A DNA stretch of 33,458 nt, from assembly GCA_035533215.1 (NCBI GenBank), contig DATLUG010000011.1, forward strand, positions 1 through 33,458, in the 5' to 3' direction. Shown piece after piece: positions 1 through 7,597 of this stretch. The translations under genes and the position numbers were made by a program. The notes under the pieces were generated by a model, which searched no databases, was not told the origin of the DNA, and saw only the letters and a program-made list of their open reading frames with translations. Position 1 is the stretch's first letter. Every line of letters starts with the position of its first letter. Source of the stretch: DAHUZL01 sp035533215 (lineage in GTDB: Bacteria > Chloroflexota > Dormibacteria > Aeolococcales > Bog-877).

Positions 1-82
1 TGGTGGTGGGGGCGCGGACCCACGCCTCCAACACGCGGAGCTGGTCCGGTCCGACCGTCAGCGGCGGCGCTCGCTGCCACAC
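1..82 (-). CDS. IS630-family transposase, N-terminal fragment cut by window edge
   Basis: The minus-strand frame opens with GTG at 82, just after an in-frame stop at 92-94, and runs off the left edge. The 27 visible residues begin MWQRAPPLTVGPDQL and continue LEAWVRAPTT. This resembles the N-terminus of IS630-type transposases, where a short basic start leads into a helix-turn-helix ahead of the catalytic domain. The bases between 83 and about 140 would be the element's terminal region, and the element appears to have inserted into the neighbouring IS1 transposase at a TA. The catalytic domain lies outside the window, so the call rests on a short stretch plus the insertion geometry. Confidence 0.55.
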   Translation of the reverse strand, partial: MWQRAPPLTVGPDQLRVLEAWVRAPTT

Positions 83-140
83 ACGCGCACCCTACCGCAT
101 CATCCCCCGATAGTCAAGTCAAATCGCGAACACTACACTA
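83..140 (-). repeat. Probable IS630 terminal sequence at a TA junction with IS1
   Basis: Read on the minus strand from 140, the IS1 reading frame is interrupted after His-Lys-Ser-Leu-Ala by TAGTGTAGTGTTCGCGATTT. A related TAGTGT...GTTCGC arrangement occurs on the minus strand at the outer end of the other IS630 remnant (about 5180-5206). IS630 elements use TA dinucleotides as targets, so the TA at 139-140 is the likely junction. The other end of this element is outside the window, so the target duplication cannot be confirmed. Confidence 0.45.
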
Positions 141-889
141 GCGAGGCTCTTGTGGGGCCGCGCGAAGTTGTAGTGCATGAAGTGGAGCGAGACGGCGGCG
201 GCCAAGTTCTTCACCTTCTTGGAGAAGGCGTTGGTGAGCCGGGTGAAGCGCCGCATCCCCATCCGCATGGTGAGGTTCTGCCGCTCGACGTAGCTGGTGG
301 AGATCAGCTTCGGGTCGGGCCGCCCCTGGATCTTGTGAACGTCCACCCCGATGCACGGGGCCGGGCTGTACCGCTTCTCGGCCCCGGGGTCGGAGCCGTA
401 GAGCTTCTGGAGGACGGCGTAGTCGATCTCGGAGCCACAGGCGCTCTCGACGGCCTCCAGGTAGGGGCGGTGGCCGTCGGTGGTGAGCTGGACCCGGGTG
501 CTCAGGCGCTCGGCCAGGTCGGTCATAAACGCCTTGGCGTCCACGGTGCTCCGGTCGCCGACGAGCCAGGTCGGGACTAGCTTGGAGTCGGCGTCGATCG
601 CCACCCAGGTCCAGACATCCCCATAGCCAAACTGGCCCTCCAAGGGCTCCGGGACATTCTTGGCTTTCGCATAGCAGAAGCTCCAAATCTCGTCGCACTC
701 GATCCGCTGGCAGGTGAGCCCTCGGAGGGCTTCGTCCTGGTAGGCCGCGCAGGCGGCGCCCAGCTCCACCAGCAGCTTGGCGATCGTGTTCTTGGCTACC
801 CCGGTCATGCGGACGGTGGCCCGGATCGAGTTGCCCTCCACGAGGGCCTTGACCACCGCGACGCGCTTGGCCTGGGGCAACTGGTTCAT
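119..889 (-). pseudogene. IS1-family (single-ORF) transposase, C-terminus truncated
   Basis: This is a DDE transposase of the single-ORF IS1 type. The N-terminal helix-turn-helix begins MNQLPQAKRVAVVKAL and includes IRATVRMTGVAKNT. It is followed by the first catalytic Asp in CDEIWSFCYAK, a second in TTDGHRPYLEAV, and the Glu in SYVERQNLTMRMG with the downstream RRFTRLTNAFSKK block. I chose ATG 889; an in-frame ATG at 898 and longer upstream starts exist. The last native residues are about NFARPHKSLA, after which the frame enters foreign sequence and stops at 119-121. Roughly 25-30 C-terminal residues are therefore missing compared with family members that continue past this motif. The catalytic residues remain, but activity is doubtful. 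Confidence 0.85.
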
Positions 890-1112
890 ACTGACCATTA
901 TGCGTGAGCGCGCAGGTAAAGGCAATGCCATTGAGCAGTTTTGCCCTGGCGAACGCTGGGCTACAATGCCAAGAGGCGCGGTCAATTTCGACCACGCCCC
1001 CTAGACAAGGTGACCGGGGAGCCGCGACCAACGGCCCCCCGGCTCGGTGTGGCGGGGCGGTCGTCGCGGGGAGAGCTAGTCGGGCAGCCCCGCGGCGCCG
1101 CCCCCTACCGTG

Positions 1113-1868
1113 TCATGGCTCCTCCTGCTGGCCTTCGCTTGTCGGCCCGTCGCTCGGCGGACCTTGCTCGGGCGGGGGAGTCGCCAGCAATCGGGCACGG
1201 GCTCGCGCGACCTTGCCCAGGGCGGCCCAGACCTCAACGAACTCCTCCTCCCCGAGCGCTCCGATATCAGCCACGGTCACGTTCAAAAGCGAGCCATCGC
1301 CCCTGGACGTGCTCGTACCGCCCCGGATCGGACGGGGCTCTGCCTCGACCCGGGTCTGTACCGGACGCCGGGATGGATCCTTCTTGGACGGGGAGCGGCT
1401 CGCCATCTTTCGATCTCGGGGTGCGTCACGAACTGGAATGGCCGCCTCGCGACAGAGGCCCAGGAACAGCATCACCATTCGGATCGTCTGCGACCGCGGC
1501 TGGTACCGGCGGAAGTGATCCACGATGGTCAGTTGCGGATCCTGGGTGGGGTCCACATGCTTGAAGTCCGCGGCGTAGGCTTCGCGCACTGCCGCGGCGA
1601 GAAGCTCCCGGTAGTCGGCCTCAGTGGCAGCCGCTATGGCCTTCAACCGATCGAGGGGGGCGCCATCCTCGCTGATCAGGCCCAAGAACGTGAGGGCCCG
1701 AGTGACGCGGCCGAAGACGAATTCCCCAATGCCGCAGACGCGATAGAAGTCGTCGCCGATCGTGTCGGGCAGGTTCCGACTTCGAATTCGGGTGAGGACT
1801 GTGACGACGTTGGCCGCGGCCGCATAGGGCCGTTCCGTCAGCGGGTCGAGGGTTGGGGTGGCTGGCAT
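1113..1868 (-). CDS. DUF5343 domain protein
   Basis: About 251 residues. The N-terminal two thirds match the DUF5343 pattern: a proline/alanine-rich lead-in (RPYAAAANVVTVLTRI), LPDTIGDDFYRVCGIGE, then RALTFLGLISEDGAPLDRLKAI and a helical block ending REAYAADFKHVD. The family has no assigned biochemical role and is often found in accessory regions. The C-terminal 100 residues are charged, low in complexity and probably disordered. I chose ATG 1868 (MPATPTLDPL) over the longer start at 1922, because the conserved domain begins soon after it. It lies divergent to the small gene at 2025 with a 156-bp gap and is flanked by mobile elements, so it may belong to a transferred module. Confidence 0.7.
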   Translation of the reverse strand: MPATPTLDPLTERPYAAAANVVTVLTRIRSRNLPDTIGDDFYRVCGIGEFVFGRVTRALTFLGLISEDGAPLDRLKAIAAATEADYRELLAAAVREAYAADFKHVDPTQDPQLTIVDHFRRYQPRSQTIRMVMLFLGLCREAAIPVRDAPRDRKMASRSPSKKDPSRRPVQTRVEAEPRPIRGGTSTSRGDGSLLNVTVADIGALGEEEFVEVWAALGKVARARARLLATPPPEQGPPSDGPTSEGQQEEP

Positions 1869-2024
1869 GGCAGTAAGGGTACCAGAATACGGTCGCGTAG
1901 CGCAATGCGCGCCCCAAAACACCGAAGCCAGGCGGCAACGAATCTAGGTACCGTTCGGCGCATCGGGGTAGCCGCCATGATAGCGTCCGCCATAGGTCTC
2001 GGATTCGTATTCAGGAGAGAGCCT

Positions 2025-2279
2025 ATGCGGGTGCTCATCGGGGCGGCCTTCTCCCCCATCAAGGGCGGTATCGAGGCTCGGAGCCCTCTACTCAAAATGG
2101 TCGGTCATGGCCGTGATTCTGATTCGGCTGCCGATTCGCTCGTCAGAGCCGTCAAGGCTTGGTGCAATGGCTTGGAGCAAAGAGGCGAACTTGACGACGC
2201 CCTTCGCCGCCACGGCGTCCGCTGGGAGCCGGGGGAGGGCTCGATTCAGGTGGTGGTGGAGGGGAGGGGGAGCGAATGA
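2025..2279 (+). CDS. Small hypothetical protein, first gene of a two-gene unit
   Basis: An 84-residue protein (MRVLIGAAFSPIKGG...). The start is supported by AGGAG at 2013-2017, seven bases before the ATG. Its stop overlaps the next start in an ATGA, a strong sign of translational coupling to the membrane protein at 2276. I do not recognise a family. The C-terminal half has a charged helix (LVRAVKAWCNGLEQRGELDDALRRHG) and then a short strand-like segment (SIQVVVEG). There are no membrane segments or signal peptide. The frame is open far upstream, but that upstream part is the antisense of the DUF5343 gene and was discarded. Confidence 0.6.
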   Translation: MRVLIGAAFSPIKGGIEARSPLLKMVGHGRDSDSAADSLVRAVKAWCNGLEQRGELDDALRRHGVRWEPGEGSIQVVVEGRGSE

Positions 2280-2791
2280 GCGGGCGACCGGAGCTGGGCG
2301 GGGAGCCCAGCCCAAGCCCGGACACAATTAGTTTGATCTATCAGCATCTGCGGGGGGCTCCGGCTAGCCGAATCCATGACGGCCAGCGCCAGGAGGCCAA
2401 AGCCGTCAACCTATTTGCGGCCGCGACGGTGCTGGTTGGGCTCGCCGGGATCTCCCAGCCGCATTCGGGATCCTGGCGGTGGTTGATCGTGCTGCTGTCC
2501 GCGTGCGCCGCGATTGCGTATGCGACCGTCGTGGGAGCCACCGTGTTTACCCTGTGGCCTCGCGCCTATCGGGCTGCGGACTACGACGAAAGCCTATGGC
2601 TGCGTTTTTGGGATATGACCCCGACCGCCATCCAGCACGCGGTGGTCGAGGACATCACGGCTGGGTCGAAGACAAACAAGGTGGCGAACGCCGCGAGGGA
2701 GGTCGGGGTCTATTGGGTGCTAGGCGCCACGGCAGCAGAGGCCCTCTTCGTCGCCGGTGTCGTCATCCTGGCGCGGGCGGTCTTGGGGTAG
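2276..2791 (+). CDS. Three-helix membrane protein, Pycsar-effector-like
   Basis: 171 residues with probable membrane helices at about 45-60, 69-91 and 146-169. A soluble segment of roughly 55 residues sits between helices 2 and 3. The layout is a polar N-terminus ending in an amphipathic helix (RIHDGQRQEAKAVNL), a helical hairpin, a TLWPRAY motif right after helix 2, and an Asn/Lys-containing helix before the last membrane span. This recalls the transmembrane domain family that includes Pycsar cyclic-nucleotide effectors (PycTM/DUF5706-like). That assignment is from pattern memory, not a search. No nucleotide cyclase gene is visible beside it, and translation is coupled to the 84-residue upstream gene. 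Membrane localisation is well supported; a defence role is a hypothesis. Confidence 0.6.
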   Translation: MSGRPELGGEPSPSPDTISLIYQHLRGAPASRIHDGQRQEAKAVNLFAAATVLVGLAGISQPHSGSWRWLIVLLSACAAIAYATVVGATVFTLWPRAYRAADYDESLWLRFWDMTPTAIQHAVVEDITAGSKTNKVANAAREVGVYWVLGATAAEALFVAGVVILARAVLG

Positions 2792-2859
2792 GGTTACCCG
2801 ACTTGCGCACGTCCGGCTCAAGGGGGCGTGGGGCCGCGGGTGGCGGCGGCGGGTTCTCC

Positions 2860-3102
2860 TTAGGCATCGCGGGCACCCCACCGTGCCGCCGCTGCCCGCC
2901 GAGCGGCCTCTGACCGCCGCTCCGGCGTGAGCTTCGCGGCCCGCGCCTTCCCGCCCTTCCTCCCCCCCAGCCGTCCCAGGGCGACCGCGGCGGGATTCTT
3001 CCCCGACTCCGGCTCGGGGGGCGGCCCCTCGGTCGCCTCGGTCACGATGGCCTGGGCGAGGGCGTTGAGGTCGCGAGGGCGCTTGCGTGTTCGGTCGGGC
3101 AC
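2860..3102 (-). CDS. Small basic KGG-motif protein
   Basis: 80 residues with an acidic/proline-rich first half (PDRTRKRPRDLNALAQ...) and a basic, alanine-rich C-terminus with the motif GKNPAAVALGRLGGRKGGKA, then LTPERRSEAARRAAAARW. Short proteins with the GRLGG-KKGG-ARA pattern are widespread conserved hypotheticals. The basic tail suggests nucleic-acid binding, but no function is established. GTG 3102 is the start used. The gene runs away from the recombinase operon, with about 118 bp between them. Confidence 0.7.
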   Translation of the reverse strand: MPDRTRKRPRDLNALAQAIVTEATEGPPPEPESGKNPAAVALGRLGGRKGGKARAAKLTPERRSEAARRAAAARWGARDA

Positions 3103-3185
3103 AACCCCATCCTACCCCGACTTCGCTGGAGCTGAGTGAGCCACCCCCATGAAACTGACCCACTACCATGCCGCCTGCTCGCTTG

Positions 3186-3212
3186 CCCCCGGCGGCTCCG
3201 CGGGGGTAAAGT
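3186..3212 (+). promoter_or_regulatory. G+C-rich hairpin and -10-like element before the recombinase operon
   Basis: The run CCCCC at 3186-3190 can pair with GGGGG at 3202-3206 around an inner CGG/CCG stem with one bulged G. It is followed by TAAAGT at 3207-3212, which resembles a -10 hexamer ten bases before the ATG at 3222. It could be a promoter or recombinase/HTH binding region. No clear -35 is visible. Confidence 0.3.
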
Positions 3213-3221
3213 GTTACAACA

Positions 3222-3422
3222 ATGACGGATAACAACCTGATGGGTAGTGCCGAGGTCGGTCACCGACTCGGGATCCACCCCCTGTCGGCCTCGCGGCTGA
3301 TCCGGACGGGTCGGCTGCCGGGCCGGCTCATCGGGCGCACCTGGGTCGTCCGGGCCGCCGACGTCGAGCGGCTCGCCCGGACCTACACCGGCCGTCCCGG
3401 GCGGCCCCGGAAGCGGCCATGA
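3222..3422 (+). CDS. Excisionase/MerR-like helix-turn-helix protein
   Basis: 66 residues that form essentially one winged helix-turn-helix. GSAEVGHRLGIHPLSASRLI is the helix-turn-helix, GRLPGRLIGRTWVV the wing, and AADVERLARTY the final helix, with a basic tail (GRPGRPRKRP). This is the DNA-binding fold of excisionases and of the N-terminal domain of IS607-type TnpA. The stop overlaps the recombinase start (ATGA at 3419-3422), so the two proteins are very probably co-translated and work on the same DNA site. It may set recombination direction or bring the recombinase to its site. Confidence 0.8.
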   Translation: MTDNNLMGSAEVGHRLGIHPLSASRLIRTGRLPGRLIGRTWVVRAADVERLARTYTGRPGRPRKRP

Positions 3423-5023
3423 CCCAGGCGCTCTGCTACGCGCGGGTCTCGACCGCTCTGCAGGCGGAGCGCTACGGCCTCGACGCCCAGCGACGGCTGC
3501 TGCTGGAGCGGGTCGCGGAACGCGGCTACGAGATCGTGCCGGATGGCGACGCCCCGATCTTCGCCGACGACGAGAGCGGGAGCAGCCTCGACCGACCGGC
3601 CTGGCGCCGAGCGGAGCGCGCGATCGCCGCGGGCCAAGTGGACATCCTCGTAGCCGTTGACCCGGACCGGGTGTCGCGCGATCTCGCCGACCTCCTCGCC
3701 GTGGCCCGCTCTCTGGCCCAGCACGGCGTCCGGCCCGAATTCCTGACCCAGGAATTCGACGCCTCCCCGCAAGGGCGGGCCTTCTTCCAGATGCGCGGGG
3801 TCTTCGCGGAGCTGGAGCGCAACACGATCAGGGAACGCACCATGCGGGGGAAGTTGGAGAAGGCCCGGCAGGGTCGGGTCGTCAACCCCGGCAAGCTGCC
3901 CCGATGGCTCCGGATGGCGGCCGACGGTCCGACCGTGGTCCTCGACCCCGCGTGGGTCCGGGTGGTCCAACTCGTCTATCACCTCTTCGTCGACGAGCGG
4001 TTGACGCTCCGGCGCGTCGCGGAGCGCTTGACCACGGGCGGCCAGCCGACGCCTTCGGGGGGACGCCAGTGGCAGATAACCACGCTTCACGACTGGCTGC
4101 GCAATCCGGCCGCCGTGGGCGACCTCACCCAATGGACGCACCGGGCGGTCGAGCCCCAGCGGCGGCGCAAGCCGGTGGCGGCTACCGTCCAGCGCACGCT
4201 GCGGTCCAGCGCCGCGCTCCGGCCCGAGGCGGAGTGGTGCCACGTCCCGGTGCCCCCGGTCGTCGACGCGGCGACCTGGGCGGCGGCCCAGCGGCGGCTC
4301 GACCAGAACCAGGCGTTCGCCCGTCGCAACGGCCGGCGGCCCTACCTCTTGCGCGGCCTGGTCGCCTGCGCCGCCTGCGGGCGCCGGATGACCGGGGCGT
4401 ACCGGGCCTTCCGTCAGCAGCGGGTCTACCAGTGCCAGCACGGCCCCCGAGTGGACGGCTCGGGGGCCTGCCGGTCCCGGGCGATCCCGGCCGAGCCGCT
4501 GGAGGGGGCGATCTGGGACCGCATAGCCGCCTTGATCCGCCAGCCCGCCGTCCTCCAGGCCGAGCTGACCCGCCGGCTGGAGCACGGCGCTCCCACCCGA
4601 GACGGGTGGGAGCGGGAGGCGGAGGCGGCGCAGCGGCGCCTGACCGCCATCCCGGCCGAGATGGACCGGCTCGTCGACGGCTACGGCAAGGGCCTGATCC
4701 CCGACGACCGGATGCGGCCGCAGATGACGCGCCTCAAGACCGAGCAGGAGGGGCTGCGGAACCGCATCGCGGCGCTCCAGGCCGACGACGACTGGCGGGA
4801 GCGGGTCGCCCGTGAGGCTGGGGACGCGCTCGCCTTCGCTGCCCGCGCGGCCGTCGGACTCGACGCCCTCGATGCGGATGGCCGCCAGGCGCTCTGCCGC
4901 CTGCTCGTCCGGGAGATTGCGGTCAACGGCGACATCGCCGTGGTTCGGACCGTCCTCCCGACTGACGGCGGCGGTGGCGGCGGCGGTCAATTGTGTTCAT
5001 CACGTCGAGCGCTGGTTTGCTGA
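3419..5023 (+). CDS. Large serine recombinase
   Basis: 534 residues. The N-terminal resolvase domain has the YARVS motif with nucleophile Ser11, and the Arg-bearing VDPDRVSRD segment at 80-88. A recombinase domain follows (about 160-300). A zinc ribbon uses Cys317, Cys320, Cys339 and Cys351. A coiled-coil-like segment of charged helices spans about 365-460, as in phage-type large serine integrases. It would cut and exchange DNA at attachment sites, guided by the small HTH protein encoded just before it. The last ~15 residues (a glycine run, then QLCSSRRALVC) are read from the junction with a degraded IS630 gene. The native C-terminus has therefore probably been replaced, although the catalytic and zinc-ribbon parts are intact. 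Confidence 0.9.
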   Translation: MTQALCYARVSTALQAERYGLDAQRRLLLERVAERGYEIVPDGDAPIFADDESGSSLDRPAWRRAERAIAAGQVDILVAVDPDRVSRDLADLLAVARSLAQHGVRPEFLTQEFDASPQGRAFFQMRGVFAELERNTIRERTMRGKLEKARQGRVVNPGKLPRWLRMAADGPTVVLDPAWVRVVQLVYHLFVDERLTLRRVAERLTTGGQPTPSGGRQWQITTLHDWLRNPAAVGDLTQWTHRAVEPQRRRKPVAATVQRTLRSSAALRPEAEWCHVPVPPVVDAATWAAAQRRLDQNQAFARRNGRRPYLLRGLVACAACGRRMTGAYRAFRQQRVYQCQHGPRVDGSGACRSRAIPAEPLEGAIWDRIAALIRQPAVLQAELTRRLEHGAPTRDGWEREAEAAQRRLTAIPAEMDRLVDGYGKGLIPDDRMRPQMTRLKTEQEGLRNRIAALQADDDWRERVAREAGDALAFAARAAVGLDALDADGRQALCRLLVREIAVNGDIAVVRTVLPTDGGGGGGGQLCSSRRALVC

Positions 5024-5207
5024 CCTCACCGGCCTGCAGCTGTGTCGGGGCACCCACCGCACCGTCCGCGCGCTGGAAGATGCCATCCGGCTCTACCTCG
5101 CCACCTCCAACACCGATCCCCATCCCTTCGTGTGGACCAAGTCCGCGGATGAGATTCTCGCCAGCATCGCGCGATTTTATTTGCGAACCTCGGTTCCGGG
5201 ACACTAG
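4989..5207 (+). pseudogene. IS630-family transposase, C-terminal remnant
   Basis: In the frame that ends with TAG at 5205-5207, about 70 residues match the IS630 transposase C-terminus. These include HHVERWFADLT, the block RGTHRTVRALEDAIRLYL, and PFVWTKSADEILASIARF. The catalytic Asp residues and the whole N-terminus are absent: upstream, this frame is only an out-of-frame reading of the serine recombinase. The remnant begins in the GGC-rich stretch near 4985, which marks a deletion or insertion junction. Sequence after IARF (about 5180-5206) resembles an IS630 terminus. Confidence 0.8.
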
Positions 5208-6871
5208 GAGCGCGGGTCAGTAACCGTCCTAGGGCTGGTGTTGGAGACGGGAACCTGCGAACATCTGTGCATGACCCCCGTTCACGGCGACGCGCTGTCC
5301 CCGCGTCCGCCCGCCGCTGAAGAGCCATCGGCTCTGGCCCGCGGGCCGGTCGACAAGACGTTCCGCCCGTACGACCAGCACCAGCTGCTGCTGCTGCCGC
5401 CGTCGCTGGAGGACTGGCTCCTGGACGGCCATCTGGTGCGGTTCGTGAGCGAGCTGGTGGAAGAGGCGCTGGACCTGTCCGCGATCCGTGCGGCGTACAC
5501 CGAGGAGCGGGGTTCTCCGCCGTATGACCCGCGCCTGATGCTGAAGTTGCTGCTCTACTGGTACACAACTGGGTGCCGGTCGTCGCGGGCGATCGCGCGG
5601 CGCTGCGTCGATGACGTGGCCTTCCGCTACCTGGCGGCCGGAGCCGGGCCCGACTCTCGCTCGATCGCCCGCTTCCGCCAGCGGCATGCGGCGGCGTTGG
5701 CGGAGCTGTTCGTGCAGTCCCTGCGCCTGTGCCAGGCGGCGGGGATGGTGAAGCTGGGGCAGGTGGCGCTGGACAGCACCAAGCGGCGCGCGAACATCAG
5801 CCGCCATCGGGCCATGAGCTATCGGCGGATGGGCGAGCGGGAGGCGCACCTGGCTGCCGAGGTGGCCGCGCTGCTGGCCGACGCCGAGCGGGTGGACGCC
5901 GCCGAAGAGGCCCGGCTGGGTCCGGACCAGCGGGACGATGATCTCCCCGGGGAGCTGGCCGGCCGGGAGACCCGGGTGGCGAAGATCCTGGCGGCGAAGG
6001 CCGCGCTGGACGCCTTGGCCCAGGCGGCGGCGGCGCAGGCCGCCCGGGCCAAGGCGGACGCTCGCGGCGCCGACGCCGACTGGGGGACGGCGGCGGTCGA
6101 CGCCGCGAGCGCTGGAGCCGTGCCGGCGCCCCAGGCGCAGCGCAACTTCACCGATCCGGAGTGCCGGATCATGAAGATGGCGGATGGCGCCTTTCACCAG
6201 GCATACACCGGCCAGGCGGTGGTCGACGCGGCCCAGCAGGTGATCGTGGCCGCCGCGGTCACCGCGTGAGCGGCGGACCGTCCCAGTCTGGTGCCGATGG
6301 TGGCGGCCACGATCGCCACCTGTGGCCGAGCCCCGCGGCAGCTGCTGGCCGACGCGGGGTACTGCTCGGCGGCGAACCTGGCCGCGGTGGCCGGCGGACC
6401 GAGCGAGGTGCTGATCGCCACCGGTCGCTTCCCCCACGGGCAGACGCCGCCGGCCGCGCCCCGGGGACGCCTCCCGACAGCCGCGACGGCGAAGGAGCGG
6501 ATGGCCCGGCGGCTGCGCACCAAGCGGGGCCGGGCGGCGTATACCCGGCGCAAGGCCATCGTCGAACCCGTCTACGGCCAGCTCCACACCCTGCAGCAGG
6601 CGCGCTGGCTCCTGCTCCGCGGGGTGGCCGGGGCCACCCGTGAGTGGCAGCTCCTGTGCGCCATGCACAACCTGCGCAAGCTCTTCCAGGTGCGCGGGAC
6701 CGCAGCTCTGCAGAGGCTGGCCGCCGGATGACCGCGTCCCTCCGCCCCGGGCCCGGCCCGACGGACCCCTTACCCGCTCCGTCACCGACCCGCGGGATTC
6801 CCAGGTCACACTCCGGCCTGACGAGCGCCTCCGTGGCCTCCAGTCCCCACGTTGCCGACCCACGCTCCTAG
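5204..6871 (+). mobile_element. IS1182-type insertion sequence
   Basis: Bases 5204-5224 and 6851-6871 form inverted repeats that match at 18 of 21 positions, beginning CTAGGAGCG at each outer end. The outermost CTAG is palindromic and could be the duplicated target rather than part of the repeat. The left CTAG contains the stop codon of the IS630 remnant. One transposase reading frame lies between the repeats. Because both ends survive, the element probably arrived as a unit and its transposase was damaged afterwards. Confidence 0.75.
5238..6731 (+). pseudogene. IS1182-family transposase interrupted by one in-frame TGA
   Basis: The first part (GTG 5238 or ATG 5271 to 6269) has the IS1182/IS5-type N-terminus: HQLLLLPPSLEDWL, PPYDPRLMLKLLLYWY, SSRAIARRC and DSRSIARFRQRH. 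It also has the first catalytic Asp in ALDSTKRRAN. After AAAVTA a TGA at 6267-6269 stops translation. The very same frame then continues with LVPMV, ADAGYCSAANL (second Asp), ATGRFPHGQ and the final EPVYGQLHTLQQARW (Glu) to 6731. No frame change is needed, so this is one nonsense codon and not a frameshift. The product ending at 6269 would lack two of the three DDE residues. TGA serves as an ordinary stop throughout the window, so recoding is unlikely. Confidence 0.85.
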
Positions 6872-6991
6872 GGCACCGCCGTCACCACCACCCCGTGGGC
6901 AGCGCAGCGGACGCGGGGGGCGGCGAGCACCGAGGGGGCGGCCGAGGCCAGTGCGGCTACGGCCGGAGCGCTGGCGGCGATCCACAGGGCG

Positions 6992-7390
6992 GTGCTCCGT
7001 GACGCGCAGATCGCCGTTGCGGTCCGAGAGCTGGAGGCGGCCAAAGAGGTCCGATCTCGCTTGTCTGCCCTGGAGGCTCGCGCCCCGTGGGTACGTCAGG
7101 CCGATCGGGATCGGGGGGCATGGGTGGCGGGGGATCCCGACTACGTCCATCTCCGGGAGCATTTCCGGGCGGTCCTGCCGTGGATCGCCCCCGAGGGCGG
7201 TGCACTGTGCCCGCGAGCGTGGGCCATCGCCCACGGGTGTGAGGCACCGAACCTTGTCGGCCACGACGCTCGCCGAGAGATCAACGCTGCGATCCGGCCG
7301 CGGGAGGATCGGGTCAAGGAACTCGAAGCGAGATCCCGCGGAGGCGGCGAGACCACCCTGGGCGATGTGGGTGGCCTGCCCTGGCGGTGA
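6992..7390 (+). CDS. Hypothetical protein, possibly 5'-truncated by the IS1182 element
   Basis: 132 residues, not recognised. It opens with a helical segment rich in Ala, Arg and Glu (AVRELEAAKEVRSRLSALEARAP). A Trp/Pro-containing middle follows (DPDYVHLREHFRAVLPWIAP), and the rest includes GGALCPRAWAIAHGCEAP and another charged helix. The frame is open upstream of GTG 6992 all the way to 6872, the first base after the IS1182 inverted repeat, where a TAG in the IS end closes it. The N-terminus may therefore have been lost, and GTG 6992 is only the first plausible start. Confidence 0.4.
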   Translation: MLRDAQIAVAVRELEAAKEVRSRLSALEARAPWVRQADRDRGAWVAGDPDYVHLREHFRAVLPWIAPEGGALCPRAWAIAHGCEAPNLVGHDARREINAAIRPREDRVKELEARSRGGGETTLGDVGGLPWR

Positions 7391-7597
7391 GAGGCGGGTG
7401 ACCGCGTGGTCCCCAGGACGGCGGCTGTCTCCAACGCCCACGGCCAATACGCGAGGAGGCCCGGCCGATGGCCGTGTTCGTCGGGACGAACATTTCAGGG
7501 GCTCGTCCCCGGCTCGTGGCTATCATCTTGGCTGTCAAAAGCGCAAGCAGCCAGCCTTGATGCCGAGAATCGGGTGGAATCGGAATTCGAACATCGG
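7391..7597. other. Intergenic stretch between the mobile region and tRNA-Gln
   Basis: About 207 bp with no gene I can support. It is less G+C-rich than its surroundings near 7525-7595. A weak inverted repeat, TGGCTG/CAGCCA, occurs near 7527-7553. It separates the insertion-sequence patchwork from the 3' end of the tRNA gene. I saw no duplicated tRNA 3' segment that would mark an attachment site. Confidence 0.4.

Noticed and set aside
3383..4990. Minus-strand open frame of 535 codons
   Set aside because: It mirrors the serine recombinase and has no recognisable motif.
6267..6269. Recoded TGA (alternative genetic code or selenocysteine)
   Set aside because: TGA ends many intact genes in the window, and there is no sign of a SECIS-like structure. 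A nonsense mutation in a transposase is the simpler explanation.
7468..7560. 30-codon frame beginning ATGGCCGTGTTC before the tRNA
   Set aside because: No ribosome-binding site of note, no recognisable family, and the length is expected by chance.
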